A DNA stretch of 64,000 bases from Styela clava (Eukaryota > Chordata > Ascidiacea > Stolidobranchia > Styelidae), in assembly GCF_964204865.1 (NCBI RefSeq), contig NC_135258.1:6377001-6441000 (forward strand), in the 5' to 3' direction. The notes beneath the pieces are model-generated. The model was not told the DNA's origin. It saw only the letters and a list, made by a program, of their open reading frames with translations, and searched no databases. The translations under genes and the position numbers were made by a program. How positions within the stretch are numbered: position 1 is the stretch's first letter; the number at the start of each line of letters is the position of its first letter. Below, in pieces: positions 45,621-58,419 of the stretch.

Positions 45621-47856
45621 CCCCATAAGGAAATGTTACACTGAGAAAATGTTTGTTTTACTGAGCAAGAATATTCTAAAGTTGAGCAGAGTTTTTCATG
45701 ATTTACAAACTATGTGAAATATTACAACAGTCTAATATATTGTCGTACAAAGTAGGCTTCATATTTTACTTGAAAATGTGGATTGGACATTCTAACTAGG
45801 TGTTAGAAAATATAACGAGCCACGCTTCGAAAACGTAATGTTTCAAGTGAGCCAGAATGTGATTTTATTGCACAAATGGTCTGGTGTTACCGCGCAATGG
45901 CGCAGTTGCGAAAAGAAATATACGAGTCGGAATATAACGATAAATAACTCAACTTCAAGTAAGATTGAAGATTCAGATGTCAGGCAGAATCTTGCGTCTG
46001 AGATCTGTGACTTGTCGCAGTTAAAAGAAAAGTAGCGCCCATAATGTAAACCTGGTCAACGTGACGACACGGTCAATCACCTGGAGGCACAAAGTGAGAC
46101 GTCGATATACCCTTATAATTAATAGCAGATTTTGTATATATAATTGAAATATTTATTCTTGAACAAAATGAGTTCCATAAATATCAAAAATCGACCGATT
46201 TTTTTTTGCTGAAGGAAATTTTTGGTTGTTCGTTTTGTTGTTGGGTAAAAACTGGCCTACAGCGACAATAAATATTTAATTTAGTTAGCATTATCTCTTG
46301 TTTTCATTTTTTCAAATTTGTTTGTTGACTAGCTGAATTTTATTAAGCGGAAACCCCAGATATTATTCCGTGAAAACCAAGAATACATGAGTTTTGACCA
46401 GCTTCATTTTAGCGGCCGTATTAAATATGTTCCCTATACTCTCCTGGCTTTCAATTATGCGTCCCGATTTTTCAATAATATATAAATATTAATGTATATA
46501 CAATGTTTTTGAATGTGCATAGACTAATTCTCAAGAATTCAAGTCTTGAGAATGTTCTTGCTGAATTCGGCTTTTGCTTATGGCATGTCTTTGCCCAATT
46601 CAAATGTAAAAATAGGCGCGCACCCTGCCAAACATGTGAAGTCAACGCAAATGTAGAATTTTGATCGCTCCGGGAGTGTGTGTATCAATGTGAAGGGACC
46701 TAATTTTGTTCGCCTACTATACATCACGTTATGTGGTAAATGGACTGATTACTATGGGCAGGGGGTATCTTCACTCGGCTAACATAGACAGTCCCCGAAC
46801 TCGTAATATAACTAAAAAGGGAAAATCGGAATAAAATGGTACACACACTACGGAAGTACCGAATTCTGTGTACAGGAGTGCAGGTTTAATAAATGTTTAC
46901 CTACTTTTATGCGGTCATAAGCAAGATTCACACTTAACGGCGCACGACAGAAATAATGGATGTTTTCAGAATGCATTGGCCAGAGTTAATACATATCCGT
47001 GGTATATCTTTATTTATGAACCAGTTTCCTCATTTAAGCTACTGGGAATCACATAATCGGAGAGTAATCGGAAATTATTCTGTACCTACATCCTGCCTAT
47101 AGCGTGTAACTAGTTCGACAGAAGAAAACAATGGAAAGATATATAGAAGGAGTCTCTACGATTCAAATCAAATAACACAATATATATTTTATATTAGACA
47201 GTAGATTAATTGGACAGAGAGTCTTTTCTTCTGTTTTTTTTTTTTTTGAAATATATTAGTAGCGCAAAATGAAATGATTAAAGCTGAAGTTTCCTTAGAA
47301 CAAACAATTTCTCTATGGTGCAATTGAAGGCGCTCCAGAAGTAAATGTACCAATTACCAAAATGTAATTAATTTTGTTCGCCTACTTTTGTGGTGTAAAG
47401 GGACTGAAGCATATGGGCAGGGGGTATATGACCTAAATTATGACCTAACCCTAACTTGTTACAAACACTATGGAGGTACCAAGTATTGTGCTTAATTGTG
47501 TTGCCATCGCAGATTTGAGATCTCGAGTTAAATCATATGCTCACCCACCTGTAAATGATCTTGTTAAAAGGTGTAACCACGTCGATTGAAAATTCGTTAT
47601 TATTTATTTTACTAATAATTTGCTTCACACGTAAGCAACTCTCGCATTTTTCCGTCCAACTCAAAGTCTGGCTAAAGATTCACCACAAGATTTCAACATG
47701 TTTCTATATGTTTGAATTTATTCTGGTTCAAATTTTTTTGATTGTACAAGATATTTTTTCTGTGGGTTTCAAAAATGAATGGTACAGTAGAAGTGATAAT
47801 TAAACGAATACACATTAATGACTTCTATAATTATCTTTCTTCTGACAAGTTCATCC

Positions 47857-48045
47857 TCAACCCGATACTGGCCTTCGCGTGGTGGTTGGCAAGCCACAAG
47901 CAAGCTTCGGTGGTGGTTGGCTATTATCCAAAATCACCAATTCTACTTCTTTATAATTCCTATCGTTCGCCGACACCATCATTAGTCTTGGTGAAATAAC
48001 CAGAGTGAAGGCTGCAGTCAGAAGCAATACACTCCCCCAGTTCAT
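47857..48045 (-). CDS. Small ORF with signal-like N-terminus (unit 4)
   Basis: Unit 4 copy of the ORF at 37168-37362. Sixty-two codons, same MNWGSVLLLTAAFTLVIS start, with Ile to Leu, Gly to Arg and Asn to Ser changes and an earlier end. The three visible amino acid changes give no sign of protein constraint. No function is assigned and it may be non-coding. Confidence 0.28.
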   Translation of the reverse strand: MNWGSVLLLTAAFTLVISPRLMMVSANDRNYKEVELVILDNSQPPPKLACGLPTTTRRPVSG

Positions 48046-48350
48046 TCTGCTTTTCGTCGTAACTTCGTTTGTAGAAATACCTCAATAATATCACATTCAA
48101 AGCATATAACTTACAGCTTACAGGAAATTGAATCGGTCCGGAGTAGAACGTTACTAGAAATTCGTAGAATTATAGTATTTTGAGCGCAACCTTGTAGCAA
48201 TTACTATTTGAAATTATTGATATTGGGCTATTTTCTGATGGCTTCGTTGTGAATATCAAATTAACAATACTAAACAACTGTATAAATCATTGGTAATTTG
48301 TGTCCTAAAACCTAGCAATGCAATATACAGCCACGTGTGTGTGTGTAGTA

Positions 48351-49020
48351 CAGCGTTTCCCAACATTTTTTGGTCGCGGACTATTTTCTTAACGGTGAAA
48401 CCCTTTGCGGACTCAAGGTGCGTTTATTGCAACCGTATACTCTGTGTGAACAGGCAATAAAACCGAACACAACAGAATTTTAACGAATTTCAACAATGGC
48501 CTTTTCTGTCGCACAATATTCAATCCATGACAACGACGAGAATTTAAGATGTATTCCTATTTTAACTTAATTGTGTTCATGATAATTCGCGGTTGCGTCG
48601 AATTACGACAAGATGAAAGTATTACTTCTCCCAAAATACAATGGCAATCTGTGAACATAATAATGTGAGAATATATTGTCCGATTATACTTAGTTTTGAT
48701 ACATATTTTTGCGATCTTGCTAATTTGTTATCGCCGTTAGAAAAATCCTACTATCTGCTATAAATTTTTAGAAAGTTCAACTTGATTTAGACTTATTAAA
48801 ATATATTTAAAGTATATATATTAGTAAATCAAAAATACATATTCATCGCCATGGTTTATTATTAATTTTATTGTGATCATTTTAATCTGAGGTTGTGTTG
48901 ACGAAATAAAAGCAATACTACTCAGAAAATATGATGACAATCCGTGGACACAAAGATGCGTGGTAAAGTGCCCGATTATATATTTTTTTGATTCGTATTT
49001 TTGTGAATTCGTCAAATCTG
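48351..49020. mobile_element. hAT-like element, left end only (unit 4)
   Basis: Duplicate of 37668-38325, starting cagcgtttcccaac. It retains about 40 bases near 48980-49015 that unit 3 has lost. Confidence 0.5.
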
Positions 49021-52000
49021 AGCTGTTCGTACAACACCTACGGCAATAATCGGAAAGTAATCGGGAATAATTCTGTAACCTACATCCTGCCTATAGCGTG
49101 TAACTAGTTCGACAGAATAAAACAATGGAAAGATATATAGAAAGAGTCTCTACGATTCAAATCAAATACCACAATATATATTTTATATTAGACAGTAGAT
49201 CAATTCATGAGAGGATCTTTTCTCCTGTTTTTTTTTTCCAAAATATATTAGTAGCGCAAAATGAAATGATTAATGCTGAAGTTTCCTTAGAACAAACAAT
49301 TTCTCTCTGGAGTAATTGAAGGCGCTCCAGAAGTAAATGTACCAATTACCAAAATGTAATTAATTTTTTTCGCCTACTTTTGTTGGTAAAGGGACGGAAG
49401 CATATGGGCAGGGGTATATTCACTTGCTATCACAAGAAGTACCCGAACTCGTAATAGAACTAAAATAAGAAAAATCGAAATAAAATTATGGCCGAACCCT
49501 AACCTACCGGAGTACTGATTAAAAGGAAACCAATTGTTCTTTTATGATAATACATTCATTCGTCATTATTTACTATTGAAATTGATGTAAAATAAAATAG
49601 GTTCCACGTATATCCAATTTATGGACTAATTATCTCTGCCAAGCAAACAGGAACCGCAGAATCGTGACAAATTTATAATTCTTCAGTATCCTACATCCTA
49701 TCAAGCGTGAAATAATTTCGACAGGTTTAAAAGTTTACAAATGGTAGATAGAAGAAGTCTTTGAAATTCAAATCAAATAACACCTTATCTATATTATATT
49801 AGACAGCAGATCAATTGATGGAAGGACCTTTATTCTTTTTTTTCGAATATAAATTACTGGTACAAAATAAAATGATTGAATCAGAAATTCCGGAAAACAA
49901 AACAACGCGCTGTGGTATAAGGAAACCGAGATGTCGCCAATTGTTATCACATGAGAATGCATTCATTCTCCTCCATATTCACTATTAAAACAGTTACAAA
50001 GTTACAGATAACCATTATTATGTGTTACCCAATTTAACAAAATATATTTAATTAAAAGTATACTCTGAGGCACAATTGTGAAAGGAATTAAAGTTAATTG
50101 GAATAAAAACAAGATGTCGGCAATTGTGTCCATGAGAATGCATTGAAATGACTCGAAGCACCTAATTGGGTACTCCCTTAGTATGTGTACCAGTTTAGGG
50201 TTAGGTCATATTATTATTCCGATTTTCTTATTTTAGTTCTAATACGAGTTCGCCCATAGGTTTCATTCCCTTAACACAACTTGATGTAAAATAGGTGAAC
50301 AAAATTAGTTGCCTCCATATTGGTATACATACTTCTGGAGCGCCCTAAATTGTGCTATTTGAAAAAGCAACGTGAATTGCCATCATTGTGCTGTTTTAAA
50401 AATGAGTTGTTTTGTTACAGTTTGAAATTCGATTTGAAATAATTTAGCGCAGAAACCTTTAGGTTCTTCAGATATTAAATTGCACTGTTTCACAATGACG
50501 TATTATCAGCAATTTGTGGGTGATATAGATATTATAATGGTTAACTGAAAGAACTCAAAGCAGGCAATCGTGCCATTAGAGAAAAAAGCATCGTGTGAAT
50601 AGGTACAATTGTGTTGTTTTAAAAAATGAGTTATTTGTATTCACAGATCCGGATTCGATTGGAAATAATTGAGTGCGGAAACGTTCAGGATTCAGGTATT
50701 CAATTGCATCGTTTTACAATAGCGTACTAGCTGTCAATCATGGTGAACATATTGCACATATAATACATAAAACAATATATAACACGTTATATATGGATTA
50801 TTGCGACTAATTCAATCTCTGAATAATTTGAATTGAGGAATGAATGAAATGAAAGTGAAATTGAAGATTCGAAAGTCGGAAATTGTGTTCAGATGACAAT
50901 ACATTTAATAAATAATGTTGAGCGCACATACATATTATAAAACCTCTTCGATATATAACTAGAATAACGTCTCCTCCCCCATTTTTGGTCGACTACCAAA
51001 TTGTACGAGTATCGAGCCGTTCGACTACCGAGTTATCATTGTATAATTGGAAGAAAACCAAGATGTCGGCAATTGTTCTTATGTGAGAATGCATTCATGC
51101 GCCTTTTTTCACTATTGAAATAGATACACAGATGCAAATATAAAAATTAATACTAATAAGATTTTTGATGAATTAAACTAAAATTATTTGAAAGGACTAT
51201 AAGCAGGCTATTGTGCCCTTTGATAAGACATCGCCTGAATTGGCGGGCATTGTGGTCAATAGAAACCCATTCATTAAATCATACATGCATCATTATTGTA
51301 GCATTTTAATATAGATTTATTAACTATTGTCATTATTAATTTTGTCGTAAATGCGCAGGATACTGATCATACAGGTAGAAGATATAAAGCCACTCTTTGT
51401 AGGGCAGGACAACACAACAAGCCGAAGAGCAAAGGCAAACTGTTTGAAAGAAACGAGGTATTTATTTTCATTTATTTGGTCAATAGCTATGATCATCGGG
51501 ATTCGAAACTAGGTCATATAATCTGCGGCTTAACTGAGATTAAATAAGCGAGGTTGCTTCAAATTAAATTCATTCAATTCTCTATGTTTCACTGACTTTT
51601 GGCAAATAGGTCTTGTCCGTCGGTATTCGAACTCAAGTCAAATAATCTGCGGTAAAATTGAGATTAACTATTTTGTCACTCGCGGGCCAAAATTAAGGGT
51701 TGCAAGTCTTGACGGGCCGAACATATTTTTTGAAAGTTGAAAACCGAACGGCTGAAGAAACTTCTTCATAAACACCAAGAAATGATACATCTCTCAAATA
51801 GAATATAAATTTATTTCCTCATTGAATTTCATCTCAGATAATTCCATTTGACTATTTTCTGCGTGATTGAACACTTTGCACTTGTCATCAACGGGTTTCG
51901 CGGGCCGGATTATTTTACTTCGCGGGCCGGATCTGACCCGCGGGGCGTGGGTTGCCGACCCCTGCTATAAGGAATTATGTTAAATACTCGATCTTTCGAA

Positions 52001-52459
52001 CTCTCTATTTTGTTGATTTTTAGTATCATGATTAAGGATGGATATTACACTCAAGTCGCTTTAACTCATCTAAAGAATTTTGTCCAAACATGTGCGAATC
52101 AATATTCTACTGTTTTTTTATCGTTTATTTTTCCTTTCTTATTCTTCTGGCATTAACTGTGACCATTTATGAGCGCCTGATCGTATCAGTCCCTCCTGTC
52201 TATACAAAACTAATTTATTATTTTGGACCTCCTGAAGTATGCGCACCAAGATGGCCCACAACCTGAACTGAGGTTGTGTACCAGGTTAGGGTTCAGGTTA
52301 TGCGACATCTTGGTGGACATACCTCAGGAGTACCATTATTTTTTATTATTACGATGACTGTTATTTTATTTTGGTTGACGGAAAAAATAAAAATCTCTCT
52401 CTCTATGTGTTAATTTCCTTACATTATACGTTTCAGAAAAAACAAAATCTTCAAAGAAA

Positions 52460-55400
52460 ATGCGTCTGAAAATTGCAGCTACCCTCTTTGTCGCGCTCTC
52501 TCTCCTACTGGTGGAGGAGTCTCATGGTTGGGGGGTCAGAAGACTCGTTCGACGAGTAGGAAGTATAGCTAGGAAGGCTGTGAAAGTCTATAAAAACGTT
52601 AGAAGGCATCCGTAAGTTTATTCTCACTGCTCCTATAAATATTTAGTTAATTACACTGAACATTTTATTACCTTTGCGAGCGCTCGCTCCAGAAGTGTGT
52701 GTTCCAATAAGGAGGTAACTAATTTTGTTCGCCTATTTTACATCAAATTGTGTAAAGAGGTTTGAAACCTAATGGTTTATTAATTTGGCTAACACAGACA
52801 GTCCCCGAACTCGTAACAGAACTGAAATAAGAAAAATTGCAATGAAATTATGGCCTAACGCTAACCTGGTACACACAATACGGGAGTACCCCTTTGTGTA
52901 TAATTTATAATATTATAAAATCTTGAATGTTTTAATTTTTTACAAAGTTTTTAGAATAAGATAGATAGTAACGTGTTTTATACTCCGCCGTGGTACAAAA
53001 AATAGTAACACAGAGGATAAACACACAACTACAAGGAACAAATACTCCACTGATAGTGTGTTTATTCAAGACTATTTTTAAGATAAAAATAGAATTTGAT
53101 GCCGACATTTTAAAGTCCAAGGGTGGGCATTTACTTTCCTAAGTCAGGGGTGTGCAAACTGCGGCCCGCGGGCCAAATGCAGCCCGGAAGGAAAAATTCT
53201 GCGGCCCACAGAATAGTGCCAATTTTGAATGATGTGCCCACGAAACAAGTTATTAGTTTAGATAATTTGGTACGTGCGCACAATTCCAATCTATTCGCAT
53301 CGCAAAGCCTATACCAGTACCTGAGTGGCACCAGGTACTAACTCACCATTTCTGCAAAGCCCCCTAACAATGCCGTAAGATCAATAACAAAAAGAAACAA
53401 TTTTTGGTGCCTGCAACTACTAGAACGGCTATATTAAAAAAAAGCGCGGCCAGCGGTTTCACCTAGTTATTTGTATCCGGCCCTCCTGTAATAAAAGTTG
53501 CACACCTTTATTCTGAGTGGCAATGGACGTCCAAGTTATTTTCAAGCCAAAGTTATTTTCAACAGAAATTTATACGAATAAAAACTACAGTCTAAATTTG
53601 TAGCAAGCACAAGTGGGCCGGATGAAACACTTTGATGGGCTGGATCCGGCCCGCGGGCCTAATTTGTCCACCCGATTTAAACGATAAAAAGAACAAATTT
53701 GATTGGACGTTTAGTTTTTGTTGGGTTTGTGGTAAAAATAAAAAACACCTTCCCCTCAGTGCGACGATATAAAATTCGAATATCAAATTTTTTCAGACAC
53801 TTGGTTTTAGGGGTGCAAGGAGTCAAATTGAAAAAATAATGAAACCGACGAACCCTGTATATATTCTTCATTTATTTTAAAGCTTGGGCCACATTGCCAT
53901 AGAAGCGGCCAAAAATTATGTTAGAAGACGTTGGGACAACAAAGAAGAAATCAGTAGGCTGAGAGAGCTCAGAGAGAAGGTAATCTACTATATTAATCTG
54001 TTTTAGACAAAGCCAGCGGTTATTAAAGTGTCAAGACTTAACAGTTTCGGCATGGCCGGTTACACATCTCGTGTTCAAATCCCATGCCCCTCACCTTAAC
54101 CAGAATGTAATGAATTGGGTATTCAAGGCTGAACCAGAAAAATTGCCATTCTTTTAAAAAAGTCGTCAGATATCATTGACTACTCGTAAAGAATCTCGTT
54201 TAAAGCAAAAGCACTAAATAAGCGTATGCGGATCATAGCAAAAATTCAAGTTTTCTATTTTGAGGCGCGACGGTGTGGCGCATCGTGCTAAGCGTTAGGA
54301 ATACGCTCGCCATCGCACCTCTGATTATCATGCGTGAATGTGCGAAAGGATTCCTAAACTCTTTGCCGTCGTAAGGTGGTTCACCTAACCGCTGGTCGGT
54401 TACGGCTTCTTCCACCATCAAGTCCATACATCTAAAAACAAATAACTGGCTAACTAATTCCATACCCAATATTGACTGGTAACCGATCGAGATGCCGTGG
54501 TTCGCCATATGATTAAGCCAACATTTCGGCATTTCTCTCACCCTGGACAACTAAATACGTGAATCTCATCCTATTTACATCACCATTGTCGTATAAATAC
54601 TTCGCTTCACCATGAATGCCCGTGACGAAATAATATTGGAACAATCCTACATGGCGAGAAATCTGTCGCTATTAACTGATAATCTGAGTGTTGAATAACA
54701 ATCTCCTGCCTATCGCCTAGTTACGAGTCAATATTTCAACAGTTAACTGGTTATTCGTCCTCAATATGTGTAGGCTACTTGATGGTTAAGAAAGTCGTAG
54801 CTGCTGCGTGAATCACCCTACGACAGCAATTCGGTCGCACAAATTATGCCCGCGGAATTTCAACCTTCTATTTCACGTAGAGCAATCAAATGTGGCAATA
54901 GCAAGCGTGTTCCTATCGCCAAGCACAACACCCCAACCTTTGACCTTTAGTTGCAGTCTTTTAATATCTGTTAAATCTTCTTGTGGTTGCACAATCTTGC
55001 ATTATTTCGACAACATCTTGCCTTTTCCAGCGAGATCTTCAAATAGTTGTTCTAGCCAATGCCTCCTGCACTTTTGTGAGCGTGTCAACTCCATAGATGA
55101 ATTATAGGCTTTGACCTTTGACCTTTGACCTTTGACTTCCAAATTTCAGCACAACTTTCTTATTGTTCAGGACGAAGAAGCCTATAAAAACGCAATGTCC
55201 ATGATCGCTAATGAAATTGCGGCAGAATCTGGAGATGGTGAAGCTCAGATCATGATGGAAATGTTGGACGAACTTGCCAGCATGCCTGACGGTAAGTCGC
55301 GTGTTATGTGTTTTATAAAATAAACGATGGATCTTAACAACGTCACACTGTTTTACTCGAATAGTGTTGTTTTATTGCTAATTCACATCCCTGAATATCA

Positions 55401-56025
55401 GTGGTGCTTGCCTGTATAGGGCTTGATGAACGTCATTTTATAAAAAAAAATGAGAAACATGGCATTTGTTCAGTACATACTCCCGGTGGACTAGATAGTC
55501 TGACGCAGTGGTTCTCCAATTGTTTAGGCCCCGCCCCTTTTATAGAGTTTGTCAAGTCACGCGCACTACCTCAAAAATACCCAGCTAACGATAATCTACA
55601 AGTAACAGATAGTAAGGCGAAAGTATGTTTAGTTCAAAATCACGTTAAAAAAAAACATGAATGGAAAGAAAATAATAAAATAAACAAAAAGTTTTGAAAT
55701 GTAAATATCCGAATTAGGTGGGGCAAGATAAAATCTGATAAGTATTTTTATTTTTAATTAGCTTCACGCCCTCTCAAAAAACTGCGCCGGCCGTTTGATA
55801 ACCACTAATCTGATGGGAATATTTTCTGATTAACTGCACGTGACAAGATTTCGTGATTCTCTCCTATAACATACAGTATAAACGTCTTTTTCTTCTATTT
55901 CAGAGGAATTCAACCAATTCATGACTGAGCAAGAACTCGAACAAATTGCAGACTCTGATGAGCTGCTGTTATCAGTTCAGTCAATTCCTGACGGACAGAC
56001 CGACGAACCGACACCCAGTTATTAA
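52460..56025 (+). CDS. Styelin-like secreted cationic peptide precursor, copy 4
   Basis: Exons: 52460-52611, 53883-53979, 55171-55291 and 55904-56025. They total 492 bases, 163 residues, no stop. Exon 1 (signal plus the GWGVRRLVRR core) is identical to copy 3. The other exons differ at eight bases: six change the residue (Lys to Arg and Ser to Arg in exon 2, Asp to Asn and Val to Met in exon 3, Arg to Gln and Phe to Val in exon 4) and two are silent. The exon 2 changes raise the positive charge. Intron 2 carries a private insertion (54946-55135) ending just before the exon 3 acceptor region. Poly(A) signals are at 56081 and 56087. The role is inferred as for copy 3: a secreted antimicrobial peptide with an acidic prosegment. 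Confidence 0.8.
53145..53510. mobile_element. hAT-type MITE in intron 1 of copy 4
   Basis: Duplicate of 42469-42830, with the full left end caggggtgtgcaaactgcgg. It was inserted before units 3 and 4 split. Confidence 0.7.
54946..55135 (+). repeat. Copy 4-specific insertion in intron 2
   Basis: About 190 bases replace the short segment 'ctggttcgttctgtgg' found in copy 3. It ends in four tandem 7-bp units (ctttgac) that also occur just before the insertion point ('aacctttgacc'). It lies 35 bases upstream of the exon 3 acceptor. Origin not recognised. Confidence 0.7.
55506..55807. mobile_element. hAT-type MITE in intron 3 of copy 4
   Basis: Duplicate of 44693-44992, left end cagtggttctccaa. 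The right flank atctgatg is retained; the left flank reads gtctgacg. Confidence 0.8.
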
Positions 56026-56164
56026 TTTTATGCTTCAGTTTTTTCATTGTTTCATACAGATATCGCAGATTTGAAAAAAAAATAAAAATAAAAGTGGCGC
56101 CATCGTAAATTGTAACTGTATTTCATCTGTTCCTGCTAGAGTATTAATTGAGATACATTTAACA

Positions 56165-56470
56165 CAAGGGTGTGCAACCTGCGCCCGGGGGCCAAATGCG
56201 GATCAGAAGTGGAAAATGTGCAGCCGCGAAGAAATGCTAATTTTGAATGGTGTGCAGTGTGCATTGCGTGGCCCGCTAAACCAGTTTTTAATTTAGTTAA
56301 ATCTAGTAATTCCAATCCCTTTACGTTCAAAGCCCATGCCCGAGTTCAACGTAATATCTATGCTTATAACATGGGCCTTCAGTATTATAGATTGCACATT
56401 CCTACTTTAACAGAGCGTAAATTTACCAAACTCCTAACCAGTGTTACCTATAAGGAAATGTTTCACTGAG
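56165..56470. mobile_element. hAT-type MITE remnant downstream of copy 4
   Basis: Counterpart of 45360-45620, with a better kept left end. The 99-codon ORF across it is a by-product. Confidence 0.45.
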
Positions 56471-57168
56471 AAAATGTTTGTTTTACTGAGAAAGAATATT
56501 CTAAAGCTGAGCAGAGTTTTTCACGGTTTATAAACTATGTGAAATATTACAACAGTCTAATATATTGTCGAACAAAGTAGGCTACATATTTAACTTGAAA
56601 AAACGGATTGGGCATTCTAGCTAGGTGTTAGAAAATATAACGAGCCACGCTTCGAAAACGTAATGTTTCAAGTGAGCAAGAATGTGATTTTATTGCACAA
56701 ATGGTCTGGTGTTACCGCGCAGTGGCGAAAAGAAATATACGAGTCGAAATAAAACGATAAATAACTCAACTTCAAGTAAGATTGAAGATTCAGATGTCAG
56801 GCAGAATCTTGCGTCTGAAATCTGTGACTTGTGACACTTGTCGCAGTTAAAAGAAGAGTAGCGCACATAATGTAAACCTGGTCAACGTGACGACACGGTC
56901 AATCACCTGGAGACACAAAGTGAGACGTCGCTATACCCTTATAATTAATAGCAGATTTTGTATATATATATATATATATATAATTGAAATAATTATTCTT
57001 GAACAAAATGAGTTCAATAAATATCAAAAATCAACCGATTTTTTTTGATGAAGGAAATTTTTGGTTGTTCGTTTTATTGTTGGGTAAAAACTGGCCTACA
57101 GCGACAATAAATATTTAATTTAGTTAGAATTATCTCTTGTTTTCATTTTTTCGAATTTGTTTGTTGAC

Positions 57169-57990
57169 CTATTATTTAAATTTTGAACAACTCAACTGCC
57201 GGTAATGTTGTATTTGAGATTACTCTTTAGACTGTCAAGTATTTTGATCGTGAAGAATAACAAAATTCCCGGCATGCAAAGTTGATTTCGCCCGATTGCA
57301 TTTTCAGGAAGCGCTCGTCCTGCACTTGGCACGTAATCCAGACAGACCGAGATGGACAACAAAGTTCCTTTTTATCAGGGGTTCTGAGGGTTTCTTCGTT
57401 ACCGGAATGTCGTTGGAAATTTTCTTTTTCTTGCAATTTCGTTCTTATTTGTTGATTCAGACCGGCTGTTCTCTCCCACTTGGGGAGATAGACAATTTTT
57501 AGGAGGCGTGAAGTTAAATAAATATAAGAGTATGTGTTAGATTTGATCTTGTCCGCATTATTTTAGATATTTACATTTTAAAACTTTTCATTTATTTCTT
57601 TATTTACGTTCTATCCAACGTGTTTTTCGAATAAAACATAGTTTCGCCTTACTATCTTCTTCTCTTCTGTTGTTCATTCACGTTTAATAATAAATAAAGC
57701 AAAGAATCCAAACATAAAGTGGTGATTGAAAGCCTGAGCTAAAATATCAAAATGCTTCGGATACACAAAAAATATGAAACGAACGTTGCAAATAAAACGA
57801 TTGAAAAAGGAAAAACTTTCAAATACTGATCATGACTTTATGGAATCTTTATGTTGTTATCCACCACAAGGAAAGGGCGTTGAGCATCATCGATGCTATT
57901 TGTTTTTCTATTTCATGCAATTGCTTCCTTAATTCGTCCTAAAACAAAATTGGATGTCAGTTATCTCAGCAATATACCAAACATACTTTA
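57169..57990. other. Right flank of the array, no gene seen
   Basis: AT-rich sequence. The 57525-57670 stretch ('ttcgccttactatcttct', 'atccaacgtgtttttcgaa') resembles the interior of the CAGTGGTTCTCAA hAT family (4110-4160), a decayed copy without ends. Nothing else is recognised. Confidence 0.45.
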
Positions 57991-57993
57991 CTC

Positions 57994-58111
57994 GGCGCAT
58001 AGTATGTGAACATAGATTGTGCACCAAAATGGCGCACAATCTGAACATAGTATTGTACCTGGTTAGGATTCAGGCTTTGCGCCATCGTGGTGCACATACT
58101 TCCGTAGCGCC
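57994..58111. mobile_element. Palindromic MITE
   Basis: Ends ggcgcatagtatgtg and ...'catacttccgtagcgcc'; 'ccaaaatggcgca' is mirrored by 'gcgccatcgtgg'. Related to 41548-41658. Confidence 0.6.
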
Positions 58112-58189
58112 CTTTTCTCGGCGCGTCTAATTCATTTTTATACCACGCTGATTCCACGCCTTTCGTCCCGAACATGACTGTGGACATGA

Positions 58190-58405
58190 AGCCACCGAAG
58201 TCTGTGTACTAATATGAAGGTAACTAATTTTGTTCGCCTACTTTACATCAAGTAGTGTAAAGAGACTGAAACCTATGGGCGGGGGGATATTCACTTGGCT
58301 TACACAGACAGTTCGTAAACTCGTACGTGACAGTAATAGAACTAAAATAGGGAAAATCGGAAGAATATTAGGACCTAACCCTAACCTGGTACACACACTA
58401 CGAAT
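58190..58405. mobile_element. MITE family A copy
   Basis: Carries 'aactaattttgttcgcctac', 'cttggcttacacagacag' and 'cctaaccctaacctggtaca' in family order. The ends are slightly degraded. Confidence 0.6.
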
Positions 58406-58419
58406 AGGCTAGTGAGTAT

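Larger units (their letters stand above)
35711..46330 (+). repeat. Array unit 3 (first of the recent tandem pair)
   Basis: It starts at 'agcggccgtattaaatatgt' and ends at 'aatttgtttgttgac'. The same start (46411) and end (57168) bound unit 4. Differences are scattered single bases and small indels, plus one larger insertion in unit 4 (54946-55135). It contains gene copy 3, the leader ORF at 37168-37362, MITEs and SINEs. About 80 bp of unrelated sequence (46331-46410) separates the two units. Confidence 0.92.
46411..57168 (+). repeat. Array unit 4 (second of the recent tandem pair)
   Basis: Direct copy of 35711-46330 with the same order of MITEs, leader ORF (47857-48045), hAT-like end (48351), gene and downstream MITE. 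The two units look well over 95% identical by eye. The TA run at about 56960-56980 is longer here than at 46135. Confidence 0.92.

Noticed and set aside
56170-56469. Plus-strand ORF of 99 codons
   Set aside because: Lies across a hAT-type MITE remnant; the unit 3 version is broken.
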